Below, piece by piece: positions 9,118-16,990 of a stretch of DNA of 64,000 nucleotides. Every line of letters begins with the position of its first letter. Position 1 is the stretch's first letter. The notes under the pieces are model-generated. The model was not told the origin of the DNA and searched no databases. It was given only the letters and a program-made list of their open reading frames with translations. The position numbers and the translations under genes are program-made. Source of the DNA: Pseudonocardia sulfidoxydans NBRC 16205 (GTDB taxonomy: Bacteria > Actinomycetota > Actinomycetes > Mycobacteriales > Pseudonocardiaceae); assembly GCF_007989085.1 (NCBI RefSeq), contig NZ_BJVJ01000001.1:213105-277104 (forward strand), given 5' to 3'.

Positions 9118-9882
9118 ATGAGTACAGGACCGCGCGTTGTCGGAACCGGCCCGAACCGGGTGCTCGCCTTCCACGGATGGTTCGGGTCGTCGGCCGGCTG
9201 GGGGCACTTTCCCGAGTACGTGGACCAGGAACAGTTCAGCTACGCGTTCCTGGACTGCCGCGGGTACGGCCGTCGCAAGGACGTCACCGGCGAGTACACG
9301 ATGGAGGAGATCAGCGCCGACGCCCTCGCCGCGGCCGACGCGCTCGGCTGGGACACGTTCCACCTGCTCGGGCACTCGATGGGCGCGTTCGCGATGCAGC
9401 ACCTGCTCGTCGCCGCCCCGGAACGGGTGCAGAAGCTGTACTCGCTCAGCGGCGTCCCCGCCACCGGCGGGCAGCTCGACGACCAGGTACTGGGCATGTT
9501 CAGCGCGGCGCCGCAGAGCCTCGAGGCCCGCATCGGGCTGACACACTTCGCCACCGGCTCCCGGCTGCCCGACTCCTTCGCCGCCCGCATCGCCACCGAG
9601 TCGCAGGCGAACTCGACCGTCGAGGCCTTCGCCGGGCACCTGCTGCCGTGGGCCCGGGGCACGGACATCTCCGAGCAGGTGCGCGGGCTGAAGCACCCGG
9701 TGAAGGCCCTCGTCGGCGAGTACGACCCGGCGCTCACCGAGGAGGTCTCGCGGGCGACCTGGCTGGAGTTCTTCCCCGACTGCGAGATCGGGACGATCCC
9801 GAACACCGGTCACTACGCGATGTACGAGGCGCCGGCCTGGCTCGCCGCGTCGGTGGAGGAGTTCTTCCTGCGGCGCGTCTGA
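9118..9882 (+). CDS. Alpha/beta hydrolase
   Basis: A 254-residue alpha/beta hydrolase with an oxyanion-hole FHGWFGSS segment, nucleophile S87 in GHSMGAF, an acid in GEYDPAL and a histidine in PNTGHYAMYEAP. The ATG at 9118 has AGGAG at 9105-9109 with 8 nt spacing. An ATG at 9094 overlapping the previous stop is also in frame but has a poorer site. This is the last gene of the + strand aromatic operon and converges with the citryl-CoA-lyase-like gene 10 nt away. It probably hydrolyses an ester, enol-lactone or ring-cleavage product; the substrate is unknown. Confidence 0.8.
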   Translation: MSTGPRVVGTGPNRVLAFHGWFGSSAGWGHFPEYVDQEQFSYAFLDCRGYGRRKDVTGEYTMEEISADALAAADALGWDTFHLLGHSMGAFAMQHLLVAAPERVQKLYSLSGVPATGGQLDDQVLGMFSAAPQSLEARIGLTHFATGSRLPDSFAARIATESQANSTVEAFAGHLLPWARGTDISEQVRGLKHPVKALVGEYDPALTEEVSRATWLEFFPDCEIGTIPNTGHYAMYEAPAWLAASVEEFFLRRV

Positions 9883-9892
9883 CACCGGGCCG

Positions 9893-10690
9893 TCACGGGC
9901 GGAGGTGGCGGGTGGCGGAGTCGTCGGTGGTGCGCCAGATGGTGTTGGCCATCGGCTCGGCGAGCTCCTCGCGCAGGTGCCCGACGAGGCCGACGGTCCG
10001 GGCGATGACGCCGAGGCCACGGGCGATGCGCCAGTCGACCCCCAGCAGCACGACGCTCGCCCCGATCGCGCCGGTGATGTTGGGGGGCAGCGACCGGCCC
10101 GAGGCCTCGGAGGCGGCGGCGGACACGGCACGCAGGAGGCGACCGGGGACGCTCGGGAAGCCCAGGGACGTCGCGAGGTCGAGGAGGGCCTCGGCGCGGG
10201 GGTCGACGGGCTTGTGGATCGGGTGCCCGACGCCGGGGACGTGTTCGCGGCGCGACCGGAAGCCGTCGACGATTCGTGCCGCCTCGGCGGCGATCGCGTC
10301 GTCGTCGGCGTCCGCGCCCAACGACGACGCACCGGCGGCTAGGTACTGCGCGGAACCCTCGATGGTGCCGACGAACCGGCTGCCCAGGCCGAGCAGCCCG
10401 GCGGCGACGGCGCTCTGCAGGGACTCGGGCGCGCCGAGGTAGGTGAGCCGCGTCGCCAGGGCGTTGGGGGTGATGCCGTGCTCGACGAGGCTGACGAGCG
10501 CGGCGTTGAACAGGGCCGCCTCGGCGTCGGCCGGCATCCGCTCGGTGAGCAGCAGGAACGCGAAGGCGCCGAGGTCGACCTTGCCGATGAGGTCGGTGCA
10601 GAGGTCGCGGCCGAGGACGGTCACGGAGGTCTCGTCGCTCCAGCAGATGTCGCTGCGGACGTCGAGGGCGGGGGCGGGGGCGTCAGTCAT
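9893..10690 (-). CDS. Citryl-CoA lyase / citrate synthase-like protein
   Basis: A 265-residue protein matching the small citrate-synthase-fold enzymes annotated as citryl-CoA lyase. The GVGHPIHKPVDPR segment carries the His and DPR motif of citrate synthases. The position of the catalytic Asp (PNVD in citrate synthase, NVDG in ATP-citrate lyase) reads PNITG, so the Asp is replaced by Thr. It starts inside the end of the upstream acyl-CoA ligase gene (8 nt overlap). The pair, with the MFS gene, suggests import and CoA activation of an acid followed by Claisen-type cleavage of a 3-hydroxyacyl-CoA, rather than citrate metabolism. Confidence 0.75.
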   Translation of the reverse strand: MTDAPAPALDVRSDICWSDETSVTVLGRDLCTDLIGKVDLGAFAFLLLTERMPADAEAALFNAALVSLVEHGITPNALATRLTYLGAPESLQSAVAAGLLGLGSRFVGTIEGSAQYLAAGASSLGADADDDAIAAEAARIVDGFRSRREHVPGVGHPIHKPVDPRAEALLDLATSLGFPSVPGRLLRAVSAAASEASGRSLPPNITGAIGASVVLLGVDWRIARGLGVIARTVGLVGHLREELAEPMANTIWRTTDDSATRHLRP

Positions 10691-12233
10691 CGGTGCTGTC
10701 CTTTACGTGAGAGGGCTTCTCGTCGGTGAGGAGCTTCTCCAGCTCGTGGCGCAGGATCTTGCCGAAGGCGTTGCGGGGCATGGACTCCGTCGTGACGAAG
10801 TGGATCTCCTTGGGGGTCTTGAAGCCGGGGAGCTGCGCGCGGCAGGCCGCGATCAGCTCGGCCTGCGGCACGGATCCGGCGGTGTGGACGACGAAGGCGA
10901 CGGGGACCTCGCCCCAGCGGTCGTCGGGGCGGCGGACGACACCGGCCTCGAGCACGCCCGGCGTCTGCAGCAGGACACGTTCGATCTCGGCGGGGTAGAC
11001 GTTCTCGCCGCCACTCTTGATCATGTACTTGACGCGGTCGACGAACGAGAGGGTGCCATCGGGGTGCCGCAGCAGGACGTCGCCCAGGTGGAACCAGCCG
11101 TCGCGGAAGTCGGCGAGGTTGGTCGCCTCGTTGTCCCAGTACCCGCTGAACAGGGTGGGGCCGCGCATCGCGACCTCCCCCGGTTCGCCGTCGGGGACGT
11201 CGCGGCCGTCGGGGGCGACCAGCCGGACCTCGCAGTAGGCGCTCTGCTCCTTGGCGAACCCGGTCGGTTCGACCCCGACCGGGATGACGCCGGCCGAGCA
11301 GGGCGGGCAGCCGGTCTCGGTGGCGCCGAAGGTGTTGGCGTAGGGGGCGTCGAGCAGCGTCGTGAGCGCGGCGATCTCGACGGGCCGCACCAGGTCGGGC
11401 ATCACGCCGCACACCGTCACACCAGCGGGGCGGATCCCGTTGTCGCGCAGAGCGTCGGCGAGCCGGCCGACGGTCCCGGGCATGACGAGGAGCCAGCCGA
11501 TGCGCTCGTGGGCGATGACGTCGAGGAGGGTGTCGACGTCGAACCCGTCGACGACGACGACCTTCCCGCCAGACATCAGCGTGGACAGCGAGTTGTCCAG
11601 CGCACCCATGTGGTGCAGGGGCGACCAGGCGACGAACGCGTCGCCGGCGGCGATGCCCAGCTCGGCGCGGGTGGCCATGGAGCGGGCGATCTCCGCGCGG
11701 TGGCTGATGCACGCGCCCTTGGGCGTCCCCGTGGTGCCGCTCGTGTAGAGGATGACGACGAGGTCCTCGGCCCCTGCCGCGTTCGGCTCCTCCCGTTCAG
11801 TGGCAGCCGTGAGGTCAGCCTCGAAGGCCGGGCCCAGGACGAGCACCGGTTCGGGACGACCCTCGACCGTGTGCCGCGACGACCGGATCGTCACCCTGGG
11901 GGCGACCAGGTCCAGGCAGGCGTCGATCTCCGCGGCCGTGGCGCGGGTGCTCGCGGTGGCGACGACGGCGCCGAGGCGGGATGCGGCCAGGATGATCTCC
12001 AGGTACTCGGGGCGGTTCTCCGAGACCAGGCCGATCCGGTCGCCGTGGCGCACCCCGGCGCGGTCGAGAACCGTTGCGAGCCTGCGGGTCCGCTCCCCCA
12101 GCGCCCGGTAGGTGACCTGCCGGGAGCCGGACTGCAGCGCGACGCGGTCGGGATGCGTCCGGGCGCGGGCGTCGACGAGGTCGACCACGGAACTGCCCGC
12201 GGCGGCCCGGACGAGCGACTGCGCGTCGGTCAC
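10683..12233 (-). CDS. Acyl-CoA synthetase (AMP-forming)
   Basis: A 516-residue adenylate-forming ligase. The P-loop is VVILYTSGTTGTPKGACI, the A5 region FGATETGCPP, the hinge motif VDRVKYMIKSGGENVYPAEIE, and the C-terminal catalytic Lys lies in PRNAFGKILRHEL. It activates a carboxylic acid as acyl-AMP and then acyl-CoA in the cytoplasm. The GTG at 12233 overlaps the stop of the MFS gene (GTGA), and its own end overlaps the citryl-CoA-lyase-like gene. Substrate type (aliphatic or aromatic acid) cannot be assigned. With the upstream carrier it forms an import-and-activate module. Confidence 0.9.
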   Translation of the reverse strand: MTDAQSLVRAAAGSSVVDLVDARARTHPDRVALQSGSRQVTYRALGERTRRLATVLDRAGVRHGDRIGLVSENRPEYLEIILAASRLGAVVATASTRATAAEIDACLDLVAPRVTIRSSRHTVEGRPEPVLVLGPAFEADLTAATEREEPNAAGAEDLVVILYTSGTTGTPKGACISHRAEIARSMATRAELGIAAGDAFVAWSPLHHMGALDNSLSTLMSGGKVVVVDGFDVDTLLDVIAHERIGWLLVMPGTVGRLADALRDNGIRPAGVTVCGVMPDLVRPVEIAALTTLLDAPYANTFGATETGCPPCSAGVIPVGVEPTGFAKEQSAYCEVRLVAPDGRDVPDGEPGEVAMRGPTLFSGYWDNEATNLADFRDGWFHLGDVLLRHPDGTLSFVDRVKYMIKSGGENVYPAEIERVLLQTPGVLEAGVVRRPDDRWGEVPVAFVVHTAGSVPQAELIAACRAQLPGFKTPKEIHFVTTESMPRNAFGKILRHELEKLLTDEKPSHVKDSTDD

Positions 12234-13555
12234 CGGGCCACCTCCGCGGCGTCGTCGGGGTGCACGACGCTCCCGGAACCGGCAGCGGGCGGGCGCGCCA
12301 TGAACACCCCGACGAGGCCGATCAGGCTGGTGAACACCATCCAGCCCGCGATGCCCCACGGCGCTCCCCCGGCCCAGCCCAGCAGCGCGGCGGCGATGAG
12401 CGGGGCGAGACCGCCGCCGATCGCGGTGCCACCCTCGCGTCCGATGGACACGGCACTCATCCGGCTCTTCGTGCCGAACATGGCGGTGAAGTAGGCGGGC
12501 TGGATCGCGTCGGAGGCCGCGGAGCCACCGGCGATGCCGACCGTCACGGCGATCACGACGAGCGCCATGCTGCGCGAGTCGACGAGCAGGAAGAACGGGA
12601 ACGCGAAGACGGCCTGCACGACCAACGCCGCGATCATGACCCGGCGGAACCCGAGCCGGTCGCCGAGGTGGCCGTAGAGCGGGGCGAGCACGCAGGCGAC
12701 GGCGGCGCCGACGACGGTCGCGGCCAGCACGGACGAGCGCGGCAGGTCGAGGGTCGTCGTCGCGTAGGTGAGGACGAAGACCGAGACGATGTTGAACGTC
12801 GCGTTCTGGCCGACGCGCATCAAGAAGATCGCGACGACGTTGCGCGGGCGGCGCAGGGCCTCGACGATGGGCGCTTTCTCCCGGCCCTCGCGCTCGGTGA
12901 GCTGCGAGAACTCCGTGGTCTCGGTCAGGCCCCGCCGGATCCAGAGTGCGACGCCGATGAGCACGATGCTGATGAGGAACGGGACACGCCAGCCCCAGCC
13001 GAGCAGGGCGTCGTCGGTCAGCACGGCGGAGAGTCCGGTGTAGACGAACGAGCCGAGGATGAGGCCCGCGAACACCGCGCTGGACAGGAACGCGCCGAAG
13101 AAGCCGGGGCGCCTGCTGCCGTTCTCCTTGGTCATCAGGGCCGCGCCGCCCCATTCGCCGCCGGTGCCGAGGCCCTGCAGGACCCGCAGGACCACCAGCA
13201 GGATGGGGGCGGCGACGCCGATCTGGGAGTAGGTCGGCAGCAGGCCGACACCGACGGTCGCGACGGCCATCAGGACCAGCGTCGAGATCAGGACGGTCTT
13301 GCGACCGAACCGGTCACCGAGGTGTCCGAAGAGGAACCCCCCGAGGGGGCGGGCGGCGAACCCGGTCGCGAACGTCGCGAACGACAGCAACGTGGCGGTG
13401 GCGGGATCGTCCGCGGGGAAGAACAGCGTGGGGAAGATCAGTGCTGCGGCGGTGCCGTAGAGGAAGAAGTCGTACCACTCGATCACCGTGCCGATCGAGA
13501 CGGCGATGGTGATCCGGCGTGTGGTGACGGGTGGTCTGCTCGAATGCTCCTGCAC
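12230..13555 (-). CDS. MFS transporter, metabolite:H+ symporter type
   Basis: A 441-residue inner-membrane carrier with about 12 predicted helices. N-terminal SIGTVIEWYDFFLYGTAAA and GHLGDRFGRKTVL are the signature of the metabolite:H+ symporter branch of MFS (KgtP, ProP and ShiA relatives), which import dicarboxylates, aromatic acids or osmolytes. It is first of a three-gene minus-strand operon with an acyl-CoA ligase and a citryl-CoA-lyase-like enzyme, and it is divergent from an IclR gene with candidate operators between. Most likely it takes up the acid that the ligase activates. Confidence 0.88.
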   Translation of the reverse strand: MQEHSSRPPVTTRRITIAVSIGTVIEWYDFFLYGTAAALIFPTLFFPADDPATATLLSFATFATGFAARPLGGFLFGHLGDRFGRKTVLISTLVLMAVATVGVGLLPTYSQIGVAAPILLVVLRVLQGLGTGGEWGGAALMTKENGSRRPGFFGAFLSSAVFAGLILGSFVYTGLSAVLTDDALLGWGWRVPFLISIVLIGVALWIRRGLTETTEFSQLTEREGREKAPIVEALRRPRNVVAIFLMRVGQNATFNIVSVFVLTYATTTLDLPRSSVLAATVVGAAVACVLAPLYGHLGDRLGFRRVMIAALVVQAVFAFPFFLLVDSRSMALVVIAVTVGIAGGSAASDAIQPAYFTAMFGTKSRMSAVSIGREGGTAIGGGLAPLIAAALLGWAGGAPWGIAGWMVFTSLIGLVGVFMARPPAAGSGSVVHPDDAAEVAR

Positions 13556-13574
13556 GGCGCCTCCTCGTCGAGAC

Positions 13575-13616
13575 TTGACAATGTTTCGCTGAGCGAAGAA
13601 GATTTCGCTGGCCGAA
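13575..13616. promoter_or_regulatory. Divergent promoter with two IclR-type operator candidates
   Basis: In the 87-bp gap between the MFS operon and the IclR gene there is a perfect palindrome TTCGCTGAGCGAA (13585-13597) and a related imperfect copy TTCGCTGGCCGAA (13604-13616). Their centres are 19 bp apart, on nearly the same DNA face. A consensus TTGACA (13575-13580) with AAGATT 18 bp later could be the + strand promoter, with both boxes lying across and behind the -10. Regulation by the IclR protein at 13643 is inference. Confidence 0.5.
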
Positions 13617-13642
13617 CAGCAGCGTGCGACGAGGAGGCGCGA

Positions 13643-14461
13643 GTGTCAACCCCGAGTCCTGCCGTGCCACCCGACAAGGAGCAGTTCGTCAGCGCGCTCG
13701 CGCGGGGGATCGCCGTGCTCCGCGCCTTCGGGCCCGGCACCCCGGAGCTGACGTTGAGCCAGGTCGCGGCGTCGACCGAACTGAGCCCCGCCGTCGCCAG
13801 ACGGTTCCTGCTCACGCTGGTGCAGCTCGGGTACCTCCGCCAGATCGACCGGAAGTTCGTCCTCACCCCGAAGGTCATGGAGATCGGCGCGAGCTACCCC
13901 GACTCGATGAACCTGGCAGAGGTCGCGCAGCCGTACCTGCAGTCGGTGCGCGACGAGACGGGCGACAGCGTCTCGCTCACGACCCTGTCCGGCGACGACA
14001 TCATCCATCTCGCCCACGTGCAGACGGAGCGGTTGCTGCGCTTCGCCGTCACCCCGGGCACGCACGTCTCCGCCTACGTCTCCGCCAGTGGCCGGGCGAT
14101 GCTCGCGTTCCTGCCCCAGGACCAGCTCGACGAGTACCTCGCCGGGCTCGCCGTCGAGCAGCGCACGCCCTACACCGTCACGACGAAGGACGAGCTGCGC
14201 GAACGGCTCGCCGACGTGCGCCGGAAGGGCTACGCGCTGGTCGTCGACGAGCTCGACATGGGGATCACCGTCATCGGCGTGCCGATCCTGATCGCCGGGC
14301 TGCCGCTCGCCGGGGTCAGCTGCGCCGCGGCGTCGGGCACGCGCTCACCCGAGGAGTTCGCCGCCACCCGACTGCCGCTGCTCCAGTACGCGGCGGGCCT
14401 GCTGAAGAAGCAGATCGAACGCTCCCCCGCGCTGGTCCACTCTCTCGAGCCCGTCCGCTGA
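13643..14461 (+). CDS. IclR-family transcriptional regulator (PcaR/PobR-like)
   Basis: The 272-residue product has an N-terminal winged HTH (LTLSQVAASTELSPAVARRFLLTLVQLGYL) and an IclR effector domain with FAVTPGTHVSAYVSASGRAMLAF and YALVVDELDMGITVIGVPI, the pattern of PcaR/PobR/CatR-type aromatic-pathway regulators. The GTG at 13643 follows GAGGAG (13631-13636). It is divergent from the MFS/ligase/lyase operon and likely controls it, and perhaps also the + strand aromatic operon ending at 9882. The effector is probably a pathway intermediate, which the sequence does not show. Confidence 0.88.
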   Translation: MSTPSPAVPPDKEQFVSALARGIAVLRAFGPGTPELTLSQVAASTELSPAVARRFLLTLVQLGYLRQIDRKFVLTPKVMEIGASYPDSMNLAEVAQPYLQSVRDETGDSVSLTTLSGDDIIHLAHVQTERLLRFAVTPGTHVSAYVSASGRAMLAFLPQDQLDEYLAGLAVEQRTPYTVTTKDELRERLADVRRKGYALVVDELDMGITVIGVPILIAGLPLAGVSCAAASGTRSPEEFAATRLPLLQYAAGLLKKQIERSPALVHSLEPVR

Positions 14462-14481
14462 CGGGTCGCGCGTCGACCCGG

Positions 14482-15171
14482 TCACCCCGCGACCGACGCC
14501 AGCTCCTCGCGCAGCAGCGCTGCGAGGTCCTCCGGGTGGGACAGGAACGGCGAGTGCGCCGACGCCATCCGCACCACCCGGTCGGCGCGCTCCGCCAGCC
14601 GTTCCTGGGCCCGCGGGGCGAGAGCGGCGTCGTTCTCGCACACGATGTAGGTGCTGGGGACGTTCTTCCAGGCCGCCGCGGTGAGCGGGACGGTATAGGC
14701 CGCGAGCGACTGGTGCTGCAGCCGGGCGACCGCGGCCTCGCAGACGGCGGGGGCGACGTCGCCGAAGAGGAACTGCTCCGGGTGGCGGGCGTCGAGATAT
14801 CCCCGGTCCTCGTGGACGTCCCACCACGACGGCCACTGCCCGCGCACGCTCCCGGCGACCGTGTGCCCGACGTCCATCATCATCGCGGTGAGGTACACGA
14901 GGCGGGCGACGCCGTCGGCCCCGTCCAGGCCTTCGGTGATCGGGACGCCACCGTAGGAGTGCCCGACCACCACGACGGGCCGGCCCGCCGCGGCGACGGC
15001 CGCGCGGACCACGGCGACGTCGTCGTCGAGAGTCCCCAGGGACGCCGGGTCGGGGCCCGAGGAGGGCAGGTCGACGGCGATCGTCTCGACGTCGGGCAGC
15101 TCGGTGCGCAACGAGTCCCACGCCCACGCGCCGTGCCAGGCGCCGTGGACGAGGACGAGGGCGGCGGTCAT
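14482..15171 (-). CDS. Alpha/beta hydrolase
   Basis: A 229-residue hydrolase of the MhpC/EstA-like group: oxyanion-hole VLVHGAWHGAWAWD, nucleophile in VVGHSYGGVP, acid region STYIVCENDAALAP and histidine in MASAHSPFLSHPEDLAALL. The same pattern is seen in plant methyl-ester esterases and hydroxynitrile lyases and in many actinobacterial esterases. No signal peptide. It overlaps a possible 25-codon ORF upstream by ATGA. Function beyond hydrolase is not assignable. Confidence 0.8.
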   Translation of the reverse strand: MTAALVLVHGAWHGAWAWDSLRTELPDVETIAVDLPSSGPDPASLGTLDDDVAVVRAAVAAAGRPVVVVGHSYGGVPITEGLDGADGVARLVYLTAMMMDVGHTVAGSVRGQWPSWWDVHEDRGYLDARHPEQFLFGDVAPAVCEAAVARLQHQSLAAYTVPLTAAAWKNVPSTYIVCENDAALAPRAQERLAERADRVVRMASAHSPFLSHPEDLAALLREELASVAG

Positions 15172-15245
15172 CGAGTCTCCAGGTAGGTGGCGGCGAGGCG
15201 TTTCGGGGCGCGGACGAACCGGCGGACGTCGTCCCGGGAGGCCAT
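15168..15245 (-). CDS. Possible 25-residue small ORF tiling two genes
   Basis: An ATG at 15245 shares one base with the stop of the DUF5709 gene (TGATG) and runs for 25 codons to a TGA that overlaps the ATG of the hydrolase (ATGA at 15171-15168). The predicted peptide is basic (MASRDDVRRFVRAPKRLAAT at its start). The exact overlap at both ends fits a translationally coupled small gene, but a chance open frame of 25 codons is easy in such GC-rich DNA. Confidence 0.3.
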   Translation of the reverse strand: MASRDDVRRFVRAPKRLAATYLETR

Positions 15246-15679
15246 CAGCGGTCGTCGTCGATGACGTGCACGGCCGCCTCCTCCGCCGACGCGCCGGCAC
15301 CGTCGATGCCGGCGTCGACGGCCCAGTTCTCGTCGTCGGTCACGAGGGGGTCCTCGTCGCGTTGCACGAGCCGACCGGCGCGACGGCCGCCCACCTCGTC
15401 GGTGGCGAGCAGCTCGCCGTCGGTGTCGGAGGCGTCGCCGAGGCCGTCGCCCTCGTCGGCGTCGGAGAAGGCGGGGTCGGGCAGCTCCCGGGCGAGGCGG
15501 TGGTCGAGGTCCTCGTGCTCGGCGGCCTCGCGTGCCGTCTCGCCGTAGTCACCCGCCGCCCACGGCCGCTCCGGGGGCGAGTAGCCCTCGTCGAGCACGT
15601 CGACGACACCGCGGTCCTCGAGCGTGTCCTCCGGTTCGAGCTGCGCGTACTGGTCGAGGTCGTCGTCCTCGTCACCCAT
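15245..15679 (-). CDS. DUF5709 family acidic protein
   Basis: A 144-residue, strongly acidic protein. The features DLDQYAQLEPEDTLEDRGVVDVLDEGYSPPERPW near the N-terminus, DTDGELLATDEVGGRRAGRLV in the middle and DAGIDGAGASAEEAAVHV at the end are those of DUF5709, a family confined to actinobacteria and of unknown function. No membrane segment or signal peptide. ATG at 15679; a GTG 12 nt further upstream (15691) is also in frame. Confidence 0.8.
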   Translation of the reverse strand: MGDEDDDLDQYAQLEPEDTLEDRGVVDVLDEGYSPPERPWAAGDYGETAREAAEHEDLDHRLARELPDPAFSDADEGDGLGDASDTDGELLATDEVGGRRAGRLVQRDEDPLVTDDENWAVDAGIDGAGASAEEAAVHVIDDDR

Positions 15680-15711
15680 GCGAGACACCCATGCGGACAC
15701 CCTGGCAGAAG

Positions 15712-16152
15712 TCAGCCGCCGAAGTGCTGCTGCAGGGCCGAGATTCCACCGCCGTACACGCCGCGGGCGTAGGTCTTGGTCAGCTCGGCCTCGTCGCCGG
15801 CGTCGGCGTCGAACTCCGCCCACCACTCGACGAAGGCGTGCCCGGTGTCGGTGACGGGGGCGACGCGGATGGTGGAGACGTAGCGGCGCACGGGGAACGG
15901 GCCCGAGTCGGTGAACGTGTAGGTGTAGGTGCGGGCGTCGTCGTCGAGCGCGACGAGCCGCTCCGACACGACCGCGTCGCCGCCGAGGCCGAGTTTGCGG
16001 ACGGCCCCGACCTCGGCGCCGGAGTCGCCGGTGGTGAGCTCGCTGCTCTGGATGCCGGGATGCCAGTCGGCGATCCCGTTGAAGTCGCGGATGCGGGCCC
16101 AGACGTCGTCGGCGGACGCGGTGACGACTCCACTGGCGTACGGACGCGGCAT
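15712..16152 (-). CDS. SRPBCC (polyketide cyclase/dehydrase-like) family protein
   Basis: A 146-residue helix-grip protein: ASADDVWARIRDFNGIADWHPGI, then LGLGGDAVVSERLVALDDDARTYTYTFTD and a C-terminal long helix after FVEWWAEFDADAGDEAELT. This is the START/SRPBCC fold that binds small hydrophobic molecules. The ATG at 16152 is 1 nt after the stop of the TIM-barrel gene upstream, so it is co-translated with the Tm-1-like pair. A ligand-binding or accessory role for that pair is inference. Confidence 0.8.
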   Translation of the reverse strand: MPRPYASGVVTASADDVWARIRDFNGIADWHPGIQSSELTTGDSGAEVGAVRKLGLGGDAVVSERLVALDDDARTYTYTFTDSGPFPVRRYVSTIRVAPVTDTGHAFVEWWAEFDADAGDEAELTKTYARGVYGGGISALQQHFGG

Positions 16153-16153
16153 G

Positions 16154-16990
16154 TCAGTTCTCCTCGAGGACGGTCTTGAACGCACGGGTCTGTTCGGTGA
16201 GGGCCTTCTCGGTGGGCAGCCGCTCCATCGACGACGCCCCGTAGAAGCCGTGGCAGTGCGCGGTGCGCGACAGCACGTAGGCGGCGTCGTCGGGCATGGA
16301 GACGGGCCCGCCGTGGACGAGGACGAGGACGTCGTCGCGTTCGTCGAGGGCGGCGGCGGACCACTCGTCGACGAGCGCGACGCAGTCGTCGAGGGTCTTC
16401 GCGGTCTCGGCGCCGATGGCACCGCCGGTGGTCAACCCCATGTGGCACACGACGATGTCGGCACCGGCCCGGGTCATGGCGCGCGCGTCGTCGGCGGAGA
16501 AGACGTAGGGGGTGGTGAGCATGTCGGCGGCGCGGGCGGCGGCGACGAGGTCGACCTCCAGGCCGTAGCCCATCCCGGTCTCCTCGAGGTTGGCGCGGAA
16601 GGTGCCGTCGATGAGCCCGACCGTCGGGAAGTTCTGGATGCCGGCGAAGCCGAGGTCGTCGAGCTCGCGCAGGAACCGGTCGGTGATCATGAACGGGTCG
16701 GTGCCGTTGACGCCCGCGAGCACGGGTGTCTCCTTGACGACGGGCAGCACCTCGGCGGCCATCTCGACGACGATGTCGTTGGCGTTGCCGTACGCGAGCA
16801 GCCCGGCGAGCGAGCCGCGGCCGGCCATCCGGTAGCGGCCGGAGTTGTAGATGACGATGAGGTCGATCCCGCCGGCCTCCTCGCACTTGGCCGAGAGCCC
16901 GGTGCCCGCTCCCCCGCCGACGATGGGTTCGCCGCGCCGGGCCATGTCCTGGAATCGTTCGACGAGGTCGACCCTCCTGTGCCGCTTCAC
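16154..16990 (-). CDS. Phosphoenolpyruvate hydrolase-like TIM-barrel protein (Tm-1 C-terminal half)
   Basis: A 278-residue protein of the PEP-hydrolase-like TIM-barrel family: [55 protein letters not shown] and [28 protein letters not shown] are diagnostic. In the tomato mosaic virus resistance protein Tm-1 this domain follows a UPF0261 domain in one chain; here it is a separate gene. Its GTG start overlaps the stop of the UPF0261 gene (GTGA, 16987-16990), so both are made together. The biochemical role in bacteria is not established; an enzyme acting on phosphoenolpyruvate-like or other small substrates is suggested by the family name only. Confidence 0.8.
   Translation of the reverse strand: MKRHRRVDLVERFQDMARRGEPIVGGGAGTGLSAKCEEAGGIDLIVIYNSGRYRMAGRGSLAGLLAYGNANDIVVEMAAEVLPVVKETPVLAGVNGTDPFMITDRFLRELDDLGFAGIQNFPTVGLIDGTFRANLEETGMGYGLEVDLVAAARAADMLTTPYVFSADDARAMTRAGADIVVCHMGLTTGGAIGAETAKTLDDCVALVDEWSAAALDERDDVLVLVHGGPVSMPDDAAYVLSRTAHCHGFYGASSMERLPTEKALTEQTRAFKTVLEEN

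Noticed and set aside
10443..14461. Very long open frames antisense or out of frame to real genes (for example opposite the ligase and MFS genes)
   Set aside because: These are expected in DNA with extreme third-position GC; they have Arg/Gly/Ala-rich products without family similarity, while the opposite frame encodes clear enzymes.
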